Positions 35,917 to 45,362 of a stretch of DNA of 64,000 bases are shown here, piece after piece (the first letter of the stretch is position 1; each line of letters begins with the position of its first letter). The translations under genes and the position numbers were made by a program. The notes beneath the pieces were generated by a model. That model was not told the origin of the DNA. It made no database searches and saw nothing but the letters and a program-made list of their open reading frames with translations. This stretch comes from Acidimicrobiales bacterium mtb01 (GTDB lineage Bacteria > Actinomycetota > Acidimicrobiia > Acidimicrobiales > Ilumatobacteraceae). The stretch spans positions 1 to 64,000 of the forward strand of contig NBNI01000006.1 of assembly GCA_004379135.1 (NCBI GenBank), in the 5' to 3' direction.

Positions 35917-36642
35917 ATGACGGTTCGTCACGTGATCCTCGTTCACGGCGCCTGGCACGGTGCGTGGTGCTGGGCCTCACTGCAGGCCGAACTCGAGCGG
36001 CGCGGCGTTCCGAGTCTGGCCATCGACCTCCCCGGGCACGGCGCGTCCACCGCGCCGTTGTCCGACTTGTACGGCGACGCCGCCGAAGTGTCGAGTGTCC
36101 TCACGATGCTGCGCGACCGCGGCGTGACCGATCCCGTGCTGGTGGGCCACAGCTACGGCGGGGCCGTGATCACCGAAGCCAGTCATCGCACTCCCCTCGC
36201 GAGCCATCTGGTGTACGTGGCGGCCTTCGCGCTGAACACCGGCGAGTCGGTGATGGGTGCTCTCGGTTCGTTCCCGCGCCACGACGTCGGGCTCGGACCC
36301 GCGATGGTGGCCCGGCCCGACGGCACGTCGGTCCTCGATCCGGCTCTGGCCGGACCCGCGCTCTACAACTGCTGCGACGAAGCGACCATCGCCTCGTCGC
36401 TCGCGCGCCTCTCGCCCCAACCAATGTCGACGGTCACGCAGGCGGTCACCGGGAACGGCCGCGATCGCATCGCGTCCACGTACGTGCTGTGCTCACGCGA
36501 CGATTCGGTGCATCCCGAACATCAGCGCATCATGGCGACGCGCTGCACTCGCACGATCGAACTCGACACCGATCACTCACCGTTCGCATCCATGACGCGC
36601 GAAACCGCCGACCTGCTCGAAGCACTCGCCCTCCGATCATGA
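35917..36642 (+). CDS. Alpha/beta-hydrolase
   Basis: 241 residues. LVHGAWHGAWCW carries the oxyanion HG, GHSYGG the nucleophile Ser, and SRDDSV plus the His in DTDHSPF the other triad members. The compact size and WHGAWCW pattern resemble the methylesterase/hydroxynitrile-lyase-like group. CACCAT (35905-35910) is 6 nt before the ATG. The stop overlaps the downstream luciferase-like gene by ATGA. Confidence 0.85.
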   Translation: MTVRHVILVHGAWHGAWCWASLQAELERRGVPSLAIDLPGHGASTAPLSDLYGDAAEVSSVLTMLRDRGVTDPVLVGHSYGGAVITEASHRTPLASHLVYVAAFALNTGESVMGALGSFPRHDVGLGPAMVARPDGTSVLDPALAGPALYNCCDEATIASSLARLSPQPMSTVTQAVTGNGRDRIASTYVLCSRDDSVHPEHQRIMATRCTRTIELDTDHSPFASMTRETADLLEALALRS

Positions 36643-37544
36643 AGATCCGCGTCGGCTACGGATTCGGGGTGCGGACCTCGTTGAACGACTCCGGATTCGC
36701 GACCGTGGTCGACGCCCTCGAGTCGTTGCGCTTCGACAGCCTGTGACTCAGCGAACGAATCGGCGGCGAGGCGCCCGATCCGCTGGTGGCCATGTCGTTC
36801 GCCGCCGGCCGAACCACTCGCTTGAAGTTCGGCATGAGCGTCATGGTCCTGCCGGGTCGCAACCCGGTGGTGCTGGCCAAGGAGTTGGCCACGCTCGATC
36901 GACTGTCGAACGGCCGACTCCTGCCGGCCTTCGGGTTGGGGGTGGCCGATCCGCACGAACAACAAGCGTTCGGTGTCGCACGCGAGGAGCGCGCCAAGCG
37001 CTTCGACGAGGCCCTGGCCGTGATGCGCAAGTGCTGGCTCGAGGACAAGGTCACCCACCACGGCGCGTTCTTCGATTACGACGATCTGCGCGTGCTGCCC
37101 AAGCCCGTGCAGACTCCACCCGACGTGTGGCTGGGCGGCATCGCACCGAGCGAACTCAAACGAGTCGGTCGGCTCGCCGACGGCTGGCTGCCCAGTTTCG
37201 TGACACCCGACGACGTGGCCGAGGGCCGCAAGGTGGTCGAGGAGGTCGCGGCCCAACACGACCGCACGATCGACCCCGAGCACTTCGGCGCGCTCATTCC
37301 GTACACGCTTGGTCCACTTCCCGACGCCCTTCGTGCCGGACTGTTGGCTCGTCGACCCGACCTCGACGACGTGAGCACATTGGTTCCGCAGGGTTGGTCG
37401 GCGTTGCGCGACACCATCGGCCGATTCGTCGACGCCGGGTTCTCGAAGTTCGTGGCGATCCCGATCGTCGAGCCGCCGTCGCCGAACGCGTGGGTCGATC
37501 ACCTCGGCGAGGCCGCCGGGCAGTTGCTACCCCTGCAGACCTGA
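36639..37544 (+). pseudogene. Luciferase-like F420-type oxidoreductase with in-frame TGA at codon 36
   Basis: Codons run in one frame from ATG 36639 (ATGA overlap with the hydrolase) to 37544, 301 codons, except for TGA at 36744-36746. It stands where relatives carry Trp (FDSL-stop-LSERIGGEAPDP; the family has SLWxSER). A single TGG to TGA change explains it. Both sides are good family sequence (before: MKIRVGYGFG; after: RNPVVLAKELATLDRLSNGRL). It could be a recent nonsense mutation, a sequencing or assembly error, or readthrough. Re-initiation at ATG 36786 would lose the first barrel strand. Confidence 0.85.
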
Positions 37545-38567
37545 CAACCAGGCGTGCACGTTGCGGCCGATGGCCTCGATGTCGTAGCCGCCCTCTTGCA
37601 ACACGACGGTCGGAATACCGAGCGACTTCACCACTTCGCCGCAACGGCGGTAACCGTCAGTGGTGAGTGCGAGGTCGGAGATCGGATCGTTCCAGTACGT
37701 GTCGACACCGAGCGACACCACGACCACCGCTGGTTTGAACGCCGCGACACGGGACGCCACATCGGCGAGTCGCGTGACGTACACGTCGTCGGCCGTCTCG
37801 GCCGGTAGCGGAACGTTGATGGTGGATCCACGACCCGCACCGGCTCCGGTCTCGTCCTCGTAACCGATGTACCACGGGTACGCCCGCTCGGGGTCGCCGT
37901 GCAGCGACACGAACTGCACGTCGTCGCGTTCGTAGAAGATCTGCTGGGTGCCGTTGCCGTGGTGATAGTCGACGTCGAGGACGGTGACCTTCGACCCCGT
38001 GGTGGATGCGATGTGGTCGGCGACGATCGCCGCGTTGTTGAAGAAGCAGAATCCGCCGAACACGTCGGCCGCCGCGTGGTGACCGGGGGGACGGCAGAGT
38101 CCGTACGACGACGACGCCCCGTCGAGGACGATCTGCGCCGCGGTGAGAGCGACGTCGACGGACGCCCGAGCCGCCGTGTACGTGCCTTCGGCGAGCGGCG
38201 TGGCCGTCTCGTAGCACCAGTAGCCGAGACCCGACACCGCGTTGGTGGGAAGCGGCGGATCGCCCATGCCGGCGCGCAAACCTGGATGGAGCATCGCTTC
38301 GGGGAAGAACTCGGTGCGGCCCGTGCGGGCGTTGAGTTCGGCCCACGCCGTTTCGAGGAACGCGATGAGACCGGCGTGATGCACGGCTTCGATGGGTTCG
38401 ATGCCGAACTCGCGACGATCGACGAAACGGAACGTCGGATCGGTGGCCAACTGCTCGCGGATCGTCTCGGCGCGGCTCGGCTTCTCGTACGTGGGAATCG
38501 GCTGCCCCATGTTGATCTCGTGCTGCGGGCTGTGCAGTCGGTGCAGATCGGTCCAGACGACGTCCAT
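37527..38567 (-). CDS. Histone-deacetylase-family amidohydrolase (acetylpolyamine amidohydrolase-like)
   Basis: 346 residues. HDAC-family landmarks: RPPGHHA, DVDYHHGNGTQQIFY, the DP...LHGDP zone, and SLGVDTYWNDP; the His pair, Asp-His zinc ligands and distal Asp can all be followed. Bacterial members deacetylate polyamines or similar small amides. ATG 38567 lies 6 nt after TAACCT (38579-38574), so leaderless. The 3' end overlaps the convergent luciferase-like pseudogene by 18 nt. Confidence 0.88.
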   Translation of the reverse strand: MDVVWTDLHRLHSPQHEINMGQPIPTYEKPSRAETIREQLATDPTFRFVDRREFGIEPIEAVHHAGLIAFLETAWAELNARTGRTEFFPEAMLHPGLRAGMGDPPLPTNAVSGLGYWCYETATPLAEGTYTAARASVDVALTAAQIVLDGASSSYGLCRPPGHHAAADVFGGFCFFNNAAIVADHIASTTGSKVTVLDVDYHHGNGTQQIFYERDDVQFVSLHGDPERAYPWYIGYEDETGAGAGRGSTINVPLPAETADDVYVTRLADVASRVAAFKPAVVVVSLGVDTYWNDPISDLALTTDGYRRCGEVVKSLGIPTVVLQEGGYDIEAIGRNVHAWLSGLQG

Positions 38568-38669
38568 GGACCGAGGTTAGACCGACGACCCGTCCCCCAG
38601 CCGAGGACGTCCGCGGACGTCACCACTCAGGAGTCGTCCGCTCGGGTGTCGGGGCGACACAATCTTTGG

Positions 38670-39329
38670 ATGTCCACCCCCGAAGGACTCGATCCCGAGT
38701 ATGACGCCGCCCGCGTGCGGCTCGGTCGCGCCACGCGCCACCTCTCGCATGCGGTGATCGGCCGCGAGGCCAGCCGGGCCGACATGGACGCGGTGACGGC
38801 GGAGATCGAGAGCGTGATCGCCCGCCTCGAATCGGCGCCCCGTCGTGTGCGCGACTTGTCGCAGTACGGACAGACGCTCAAACTCGAGATCCCCGAGGGT
38901 GGAGAACTTCCGAGCCACATCGGACGGCCCGGATCGGGTCCGGGGAGTCCGCTCGGTCTCGACATGGTGGTCACCCGCGTCGGCCACGGCATCGAGGCCC
39001 GTTTCCGTTTCGATTCGGCGCACGAAGGTCCGCCGCAGCGCGGCCACGGCGGCGTGATCGCGCTGGCCTTCGACGACGCGCTCGGGTTCGTCATCAACCT
39101 GCATCAGGTCGTGGCGTACACCGGCCAGCTCTCCATCCGTTACTCGGCGGGTGCTCCGATGCACACACCTCTCGTGATCGCGGCCCGTCTCGATCGACAG
39201 GAAGGCCGCAAACTCTTCGTCGAGTCGGAACTACGCGAGGACCGACCCGACGCGCCGATCATCGCCACCTGCTCGGCGATCTTCATCGAGATGAGCGGCC
39301 ATCCGGGCATCGCTGCATCGTCGCAGTGA
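38670..39329 (+). CDS. Hotdog-fold thioesterase (PaaI-like)
   Basis: 219 residues. The C-terminal half is a hotdog domain, with PPQRGHGGVIALAFDDALGF as the HGG-helix motif. The N-terminal 90 residues are helical and unassigned. It probably hydrolyses acyl-CoA thioesters. CACAAT (38658-38663) is 6 nt before the ATG. The start is inside a longer frame from 37899 that overlaps the deacetylase gene and is rejected. The next gene, an acyl-CoA ligase, follows by 21 bp. Confidence 0.8.
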   Translation: MSTPEGLDPEYDAARVRLGRATRHLSHAVIGREASRADMDAVTAEIESVIARLESAPRRVRDLSQYGQTLKLEIPEGGELPSHIGRPGSGPGSPLGLDMVVTRVGHGIEARFRFDSAHEGPPQRGHGGVIALAFDDALGFVINLHQVVAYTGQLSIRYSAGAPMHTPLVIAARLDRQEGRKLFVESELREDRPDAPIIATCSAIFIEMSGHPGIAASSQ

Positions 39330-39350
39330 ACGATCGGGCATGATGGCCTC

Positions 39351-40787
39351 ATGCCCGTGATCTCCATCTCCCAGGCGCTGGCCGCCAACTCCGAGGCCGA
39401 TCCCGATCGTCCGTGCGTCACGTGCGGCGACGTCACCGTCACGCGACGCGAGTTCGACAGTCTCTCCAATCGTTTGGCCCGCGCCTACGCCGATCTCGGC
39501 GTCGCGCACGGCCGCTACGTCACGGTGGCCCTTCCCAATTCGGTCGAGTTCTATCTCGCGTGCGCGGCGGTGTGGAAACTCGGTGCGATCCCGCAACCCG
39601 TGAGCTATCGCTTGCCCGATCGCGAACGTCAGGCGATCGTCGAATTGGCCGACGCGGCGTTGGTCGTGGGCGTCGAGCCGTCGGCTCATCCGACCAGACG
39701 CACCGTGCCGAGCGGATTCTCGCCGGCCGCCGACACGAGCGACGCACCGCTGCCCGATGCGATCTCGCCGTCATGGAAGGCGCCGACATCGGGTGGATCC
39801 ACCGGTCGACCGAAACTCATCGTGTCGGGTGACCCGGGCACCGTGATCACGGAAGCGCCCTCGCTCGGGCAACGACGCGACGGTGTGGTGTGCATTCCGG
39901 GTCCGCTCTACCACAACGCACCGTTCTCGTTCGGCGCGCAGGCGATCTTCCACGGCAACCATGTGGTGCTGCTCGAGCACTTCGACGCCGAGACGACCCT
40001 CGCCGCGATCGAGTCGTACGGCGTCGACTGGATCCTGATGGTGCCGACCATGATGTCGCGCATCTCGCGCCTGCCCGACGACGTTCGCAACCGATACGAC
40101 CTGTCCACGCTGCAGGTGCTCTGGCACATGGCGGCCCCGTGTCCGGCCTGGCTCAAAGAAGAGTGGTGCAACTGGCTCGGCGGCGAGAAGATCTTCGAGT
40201 TGTACGCCGGCACCGAGGCGCAGGCGGTCACGGTGATTCGCGGCGACGAGTGGCTCGCCCACCGCGGATCGGTCGGCCGATGCATCGGCGGCGAGATGAG
40301 GGTGTTCGACCCGGACACGATGCAGGAGTTGCCGCCGGGCACCGAAGGCGAGATCTTCATGCGCAACACCCGCACGACGTACCAGTACCTAGGAGCCGAG
40401 GCGCGGCGGACCCCCGACGGCTGGGAGAGCCTGGGCGACATGGGCTGGATCGACGCCGAGGGTTACGTGTATCTCACCGATCGGCGCAAGGACATGATTC
40501 TGTCCGGAGGCGCCAACATCTATCCGGCCGAGGTCGAGAACGCGTTGTCGGAGCATCCGAGCGTGGTGTCGTCGGCCGTCATCGGAATTCCGGATGAAGA
40601 TCTCGGCAATCGGCTGCACGCCGTGGTGCAGGTGTCGACCGACGTGAGCGGCGACGACATGCGAACGTTCCTGACCGACCGTCTGGTGCGCTACAAGATT
40701 CCGCGCACGTTCGAGTTCACCCGCGAACCGGTGCGCGACGACGCCGGCAAAGTACGGCGCTCGGCTCTGCGCGACGAACGTTCGTGA
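39351..40787 (+). CDS. Acyl-CoA synthetase (AMP-dependent, bile-acid/fatty-acid CoA ligase type)
   Basis: 478 residues. A3 motif TSGGSTGRPK, A5 YAGTEAQ, A7 DMGWIDAEGYVYLTDRRKD, A8 hinge ILSGGANIYPAEVE, and the catalytic Lys near the C-terminus in AGKVRRSAL. It is a complete enzyme, unlike the partial adenylation gene at the window start. CATGAT (39339-39344) is 6 nt before the ATG. Adjacent thioesterase and SDR genes suggest acyl-CoA catabolism. Its TGA stop and the next gene's TCA stop form TGATCA with no gap. Confidence 0.9.
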   Translation: MPVISISQALAANSEADPDRPCVTCGDVTVTRREFDSLSNRLARAYADLGVAHGRYVTVALPNSVEFYLACAAVWKLGAIPQPVSYRLPDRERQAIVELADAALVVGVEPSAHPTRRTVPSGFSPAADTSDAPLPDAISPSWKAPTSGGSTGRPKLIVSGDPGTVITEAPSLGQRRDGVVCIPGPLYHNAPFSFGAQAIFHGNHVVLLEHFDAETTLAAIESYGVDWILMVPTMMSRISRLPDDVRNRYDLSTLQVLWHMAAPCPAWLKEEWCNWLGGEKIFELYAGTEAQAVTVIRGDEWLAHRGSVGRCIGGEMRVFDPDTMQELPPGTEGEIFMRNTRTTYQYLGAEARRTPDGWESLGDMGWIDAEGYVYLTDRRKDMILSGGANIYPAEVENALSEHPSVVSSAVIGIPDEDLGNRLHAVVQVSTDVSGDDMRTFLTDRLVRYKIPRTFEFTREPVRDDAGKVRRSALRDERS

Positions 40788-42845
40788 TCAGCCGACCCGC
40801 TCGACCTGCACGAGCGTGTCGTAGAAGGCCACACCGCCACCCCAGTCGGCTGGCGCGTCACTCGTGAGGACGTTGACGGTGTTCTTGTCGCGGGTTCGCG
40901 ACCACGTCCAGCCGAACGGAACGATCGCCATGCCCTCCCGCGTGCGGGGACGGTCGCTCACACGGGCCACGACGTCGATCGACCCCCGGTCGTTGAACAC
41001 TCGCACCCGGTCGCCGTCGCTGATCGCACGGGCGGCAGCATCGGCTTGGGTGAGTTCGCAATACATCTCGCCCTCGGGGCCGGCGTGGTCGGCGAGATGC
41101 GAGTACGACGAATTCAAGAACCGCTGGTGGGTCTTGGGCGACATCAGGACCAACGGGTACTTCGTGCTGGTCGGCCCGCCGGGACCCTCGACCGGCTGAC
41201 GGTATTCGGGCAGACGCCCGTGGCCCAGCGACTCGAGGCCGGAGTTGGCGAATTCGAATGTCCCCGACGGAGTGGCGAACCCTCCGTCGGCGTACGGCCG
41301 CAGGTCGTCGGGCAGCGGTAGGTGAACGACGGCGTCGCGCCGCAATACGTCGGCGTCGATCTTGGCGAGGTATTTCGCGAGCAGCGCTTCGTCCGACTCG
41401 AACAACTCGGGTTCGGTGAATCCCATCGCGCGGGCCAGGCGGCGCCACAGTTCGGTGTTCGGCACGCTCTCGCCCAGCGGCTCGATGGCCTTGTGGTTGA
41501 AGCCCAGGTAGAGGTGGCCCCACGCGGTGACCACGTCGTTCTGCTCGATCTGGGTGGTGGCCGGGAAGATCACGTCGGCGAACCGTGCGGTGTCGGTCAT
41601 GAACTGTTCGGACACGACCGTGAACAGATCGTCGCGCCGGAGACCGCGCATGATGGTCGCGGCCTCGGGTGCGGTGGCGACTGGATTGCCGTTGTAGACG
41701 AAGAGAGCCTTGACGGGCGGGTCGAGATTCGCGTCGGTCAGCGCCCGACCGATCCGGTTCATGCTGATGGGGCGACGGGGTTTGCCCGCCGCGAGATGCG
41801 GTGCACTGAACGAGTCGTCGTCGAGGAACGCGTTGTTGTACGAGCCGACGCTGCGCGAGAAACCGCCGCCCTTGTACTTCCATGCTCCGGTGAGAGCGGG
41901 TAGGCACACGAGCGTGCGGAAGAATTGGGCGCCGTGCTCGCGGTGCTCGGCCCCGATCAGGGTGCGAATGAAGGATTTCGTGGTGGTGCCGTAAACACGA
42001 GCAAGCTGCTCGATGACGCTGGCATCGACCCCGGTGATGGCCGCCGCACGTTGGGGTGTCCAGTCGGCGACGTGGCGAGTCAGTTCATCGAAGCCGGACG
42101 TGTGACGCTGCACGTAGTCGTGGTCGACCAGATCGTCGCGAACGAGCACGTGCATCATCGCCAACATGAGCGCGACGTCGGTACCCGGCAGGGGCTGGAT
42201 GAATTCGTCGGCGGCGTCGGCCGTGATGGTGCGCACCGGATCGATCACCACGACCCGCGCGCCCTGATTGCGGCGGGCCTCCTCGATGAACGGCCAGAGG
42301 TGTCGATTGGTGAGGCGCGTGTTGGTCCCCCACAGAAGGATGAGGTCGGCGTGGCGGACGTCGAGCGGATCGCAGGTGAGCGGTGAACCGAGAGCCGCTG
42401 CGGTTCCGCTCAGCGCGGTGGCACCACACAGGGAATCGACCTGCACCGATGATCCGAGTCGGGCGAAGAAGCGACGGTCGAGGGAGTTCATCATGAGCGA
42501 GCCCTGGGTTCCGGCGTCGCCCCACGGCACGACGGCCTGCCCGCCCCATGTGCGTACGATCTCGCCGACGCGATCGGCCACGTGAGCGAGCGCTTCGTCC
42601 CACGTCGCCGCGCGGAACTGCGCGTCGCCCTTGGCGCCCGTACGAATGAGCGGGGTGAGAATGCGGTCGGGGCTGTACACGCGATCGAGGAAGCGGTTGA
42701 CCTTCGGACACAGTTCGCCTTGCGAATACGGGTGGTCGGGATTGCCGCGCATCGACACCGCGCGACCGTCTTCCACCGTCACTTGCCAACCGCAGGAATC
42801 GGGGCAATCGTGGTGACACGTGCCGAGGACGATTCGCGTGGTCAC
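40788..42845 (-). CDS. Molybdopterin oxidoreductase with 4Fe-4S centre
   Basis: 685 residues from GTG 42845 (or 686 from GTG 42848). N-terminal 4Fe-4S binding Cys residues lie in CHHDCPDSC and ELCPK. Then WDEALAHVADRVGEI and DSLCGATALSG, where the Cys is the probable Mo ligand. The C-terminal domain (PLVLMSPKTHQRFLNSSY; GDRVRVFNDRGSI) binds the cofactor. It belongs to the DMSO-reductase superfamily; substrate is unknown. No partner subunit is encoded next door. CAGAAT (42857-42852) is 6 nt before GTG 42845. The longer in-frame form to 43514 crosses the SDR gene and is rejected. Confidence 0.87.
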   Translation of the reverse strand: MTTRIVLGTCHHDCPDSCGWQVTVEDGRAVSMRGNPDHPYSQGELCPKVNRFLDRVYSPDRILTPLIRTGAKGDAQFRAATWDEALAHVADRVGEIVRTWGGQAVVPWGDAGTQGSLMMNSLDRRFFARLGSSVQVDSLCGATALSGTAAALGSPLTCDPLDVRHADLILLWGTNTRLTNRHLWPFIEEARRNQGARVVVIDPVRTITADAADEFIQPLPGTDVALMLAMMHVLVRDDLVDHDYVQRHTSGFDELTRHVADWTPQRAAAITGVDASVIEQLARVYGTTTKSFIRTLIGAEHREHGAQFFRTLVCLPALTGAWKYKGGGFSRSVGSYNNAFLDDDSFSAPHLAAGKPRRPISMNRIGRALTDANLDPPVKALFVYNGNPVATAPEAATIMRGLRRDDLFTVVSEQFMTDTARFADVIFPATTQIEQNDVVTAWGHLYLGFNHKAIEPLGESVPNTELWRRLARAMGFTEPELFESDEALLAKYLAKIDADVLRRDAVVHLPLPDDLRPYADGGFATPSGTFEFANSGLESLGHGRLPEYRQPVEGPGGPTSTKYPLVLMSPKTHQRFLNSSYSHLADHAGPEGEMYCELTQADAAARAISDGDRVRVFNDRGSIDVVARVSDRPRTREGMAIVPFGWTWSRTRDKNTVNVLTSDAPADWGGGVAFYDTLVQVERVG

Positions 42846-42848
42846 CAC

Positions 42849-42920
42849 GACATTCTGACAGAGCACTCCATCGGCGAGGAAGGCACTTTGGGTGGTCCGC
42901 CGACAACTACGGTGTGATCC
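42849..42920. promoter_or_regulatory. Divergent leaderless promoter region (molybdopterin enzyme / SDR)
   Basis: Minus-strand CAGAAT (42857-42852) faces plus-strand TACGGT (42908-42913, 7 nt before GTG 42921) in a gap of about 72 bp. Neither start has a ribosome-binding site. Confidence 0.55.
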
Positions 42921-43790
42921 GTGGCCGACACGCCTTCCAATCCCCCGAGTCCGCTCGATCCCACTCCCCTCGGCATTCCGTTGGTGGGCGAAGAGACGAG
43001 CGAGATGATGCGCGCGGCGTTTCCCCTCCGGCTCGGATTGGTGGAGGGCAAGGTCGTGATCGTCACCGGTGCGGCGCGCGGTATCGGCGAGGCGGCCGCG
43101 CGGCTGTTCGCTTCCGAGGGCGCTGCCGTGATGGTGGTCGACAAGGACGTTGCCGCCGCCGAAGCAGTGGTGAAGGAGATCCGTACGCGCGGTGGCGAGG
43201 CCACGGCGTTCGATGCCGATCTCACGACCGAAGCCGACGTCGAGGCGATGGTTCTGTCGACGGTGCACGCGTACGGCCGCGTCGATTGCGCGTTCAACAA
43301 CGCCGGAATCAGCGGGCGCTTCGGGTCGTTCCTCGACCTGACGTTGAACGAGTGGCAGCAGATGATCTCGATCAACCTCACGAGCGTGTTCCTGTGCATG
43401 AAGTACGAGCTCGCGGTGATGGCGGTGCAGGGGTACGGGGTGATCGTGAATGCGTCGTCGAGTGCCGGCATCGTGGGCGCGCCGGGTCTGCCGCATTACA
43501 CGGCGGCCAAGCACGGTGTGCTCGGGCTCACGAAGTGCGCGGCCCAGGAGTTCGCGGCCAAAGGGGTGCGAGTGAACGCGGTCCTGCCCGGCACCACGCG
43601 CACACCGACGATCGAGGCCTACATCAATGGCGATCCGGCGGTCGAGCAGACCTTGGGGCGCAGTGTGGGACGCGGGTTCCTGGGCGAGGCCAGTGAGGTG
43701 GCCGAGGCTGCCGTGTGGTTGTGCAGCGATCGCGCGAGCTTCGTGAGCGGCGCGACGCTGGCCGTGGACGGCGCCACCACCAACCGCTGA
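42921..43790 (+). CDS. Short-chain dehydrogenase/reductase
   Basis: 289 residues. A non-family N-terminal extension of about 38 residues, then VIVTGAARGIG, DADL, NNAGISG, catalytic Ser in NASSSAG and YTAAK. Asp in VVDKD after strand 2 favours NAD over NADP. GTG start 7 nt after TACGGT. The gene ends 58 bp before the stop of the convergent MoxR-type gene, with a nested hairpin between. Confidence 0.88.
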   Translation: MADTPSNPPSPLDPTPLGIPLVGEETSEMMRAAFPLRLGLVEGKVVIVTGAARGIGEAAARLFASEGAAVMVVDKDVAAAEAVVKEIRTRGGEATAFDADLTTEADVEAMVLSTVHAYGRVDCAFNNAGISGRFGSFLDLTLNEWQQMISINLTSVFLCMKYELAVMAVQGYGVIVNASSSAGIVGAPGLPHYTAAKHGVLGLTKCAAQEFAAKGVRVNAVLPGTTRTPTIEAYINGDPAVEQTLGRSVGRGFLGEASEVAEAAVWLCSDRASFVSGATLAVDGATTNR

Positions 43791-43800
43791 CCTCTCCCCA

Positions 43801-43843
43801 TTGGGCGCGAAACCATGCCACTTCTGGCATGTCTGACGCCCAA
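43801..43843. terminator. Nested hairpin between SDR and MoxR-type genes
   Basis: Inner stem CATGCCA-CTTC-TGGCATG (43814-43831) inside a 7-bp outer stem TTGGGCG/CGCCCAA (43801-43807, 43837-43843). It lies in the 58-bp gap between convergent stops, so it can act on both transcripts. There is no T tract. Confidence 0.6.
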
Positions 43844-43848
43844 GCGAG

Positions 43849-45264
43849 TTACCGGGCGCGGTAGGTGCCGCCGGATGTCGAACTCGCGTCCTTATTCAGA
43901 CGCTTCGACAGGTGCAGGCCCTCCAGCACGAACTCGACCGCGGCCGCCGTGGCCGCCGCACTCGTGTCGCCGTTCAACAGATCGTCGAGGACCGGCTTGA
44001 GCGCCGGAATCTGCTCGGCCAGTGCCGCCTGGGTGACCGACGGGACGTCCTCCCCCGTCGTGACGATCGCACCTTCTTCGAAGGCCGTCACGACGTCGCG
44101 TGCCAATTCGGGTCGAACGACGTCGCGGTACACCGTGAGCACGGCCGCCTTCACGAGTTCGCGGAGGACCTGGCCTTCGCGTCCGTCCTCGAGAGCTTCC
44201 ACTTCGATCTTGCCGCCGGAAGCGGCCGCGAACGCGTCGAGATCGCACACCCGGGGCACGACGTAGGTCTCGCCCAGGCGCAGACCGCGGCGCAGTGCGT
44301 TGGCCGCCATGACTTCGTAATTGCTCACGCTCAGACGCACGCTCACACCGCTGCGCTGATTGACCTGGCTGCTGCTGCGCGCCAACTGGCTGAACGTGGC
44401 CACCACAGACTCGAGGTACGGCGGAACGGAGACCGTGATGTCGCCCACCGACGGCGGACGCGCCTCCTGGCGAACGATCTCCACTTCGGTCACGGCGTCG
44501 AGGGGATAGTGCGTGCGAATCTGGCTGCCGAAGCGATCCTTGAGCGGCGTGATGATGCGTCCGCGGTTGGTGTAGTCCTCGGGGTTCGCCGATGCGACGA
44601 GCAGAACGTCGAGAGGCAGTCGGATCTTGTAGCCGCGGATTTGGACGTCGCGCTCCTCGAGCACGTTGAGGAGACCCACCTGGATTCGCTCCGACAAGTC
44701 GGGCAGTTCGTTGATGGCGAAGATTCCCCGGTTCGTGCGGGGCACGAGTCCGTAGTGCAGCGTGAGTTCGTCGCTGAGATAGCGGCCCTCGGCGACCTTG
44801 ATGGGGTCGACCTCGCCGATGAGATCGGCGATGGACGTGTCGGGCGTGGCCAACTTCTCACCGAAACGGAGATCGCGATGCACCCACTCGATCGGCGCGT
44901 CGTCACCGTGCTGGGCAACGAGATCGCGCGCGTGGCGCGACACCGGGTTGTACGGATCGTCGTTGATCTCGCTGCCAGCGACGACGGGCATCCATTCGTC
45001 GAGCAGGTTGGTGAGGCTGCGGATCATGCGGGTCTTGGCCTGGCCGCGTTCACCCAGAAAGATGACGTCGTGTCCGGCGAGCAGCGCGTTCTCGAGCTGC
45101 GGCATGACGGTTTCTTCGTAACCGAGCACACCGGTGAACAACGGCTCACCGGCCGAGATGCGCTTGACGGCGTTGAGACGGATCTCCTCCTTGACGGGAC
45201 GCGACACCCATCCGGAGGCCCGCAGTTCGCGAATCGTCGTGGGGAGTCCGGAAGGTTGAGCCAT
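43849..45264 (-). CDS. MoxR/magnesium-chelatase-like AAA+ ATPase
   Basis: 471 residues. The nucleotide-binding loop reads GERGQAKT: the Gly before the Lys of the canonical Walker A is Ala here. The acidic Walker B-like segment is FAINELPDL, preceded by a glycine-free insert. A long C-terminal region (about 330-470) with HTH-like helices is unlike the MoxR at 61018-61929. No VWA partner is adjacent. ATG 45264 lies 6 nt after TACTGT (45276-45271); the longer form to 45318 is not supported. Confidence 0.78.
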   Translation of the reverse strand: MAQPSGLPTTIRELRASGWVSRPVKEEIRLNAVKRISAGEPLFTGVLGYEETVMPQLENALLAGHDVIFLGERGQAKTRMIRSLTNLLDEWMPVVAGSEINDDPYNPVSRHARDLVAQHGDDAPIEWVHRDLRFGEKLATPDTSIADLIGEVDPIKVAEGRYLSDELTLHYGLVPRTNRGIFAINELPDLSERIQVGLLNVLEERDVQIRGYKIRLPLDVLLVASANPEDYTNRGRIITPLKDRFGSQIRTHYPLDAVTEVEIVRQEARPPSVGDITVSVPPYLESVVATFSQLARSSSQVNQRSGVSVRLSVSNYEVMAANALRRGLRLGETYVVPRVCDLDAFAAASGGKIEVEALEDGREGQVLRELVKAAVLTVYRDVVRPELARDVVTAFEEGAIVTTGEDVPSVTQAALAEQIPALKPVLDDLLNGDTSAAATAAAVEFVLEGLHLSKRLNKDASSTSGGTYRAR

Positions 45265-45362
45265 GCCTCGACAGTAACGCCCCGCCGAGCCGGCCTCGGA
45301 GCCGGGACCGATGTCCACCCCGTCAGCGGACGATCCGACGTGAACTCAACTACTTTGGTGCC
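45265..45362. promoter_or_regulatory. Divergent leaderless promoter region (MoxR-type / GH2)
   Basis: Minus-strand TACTGT (45276-45271) is 6 nt before ATG 45264. Plus-strand TACTTT (45351-45356) is 6 nt before ATG 45363. Confidence 0.55.

Noticed and set aside
36744-36746. Genome-wide recoding of TGA as Trp or selenocysteine
   Set aside because: TGA ends many other genes here, and no insertion element or tRNA gene was found. The site is a Trp position, not a catalytic Cys.
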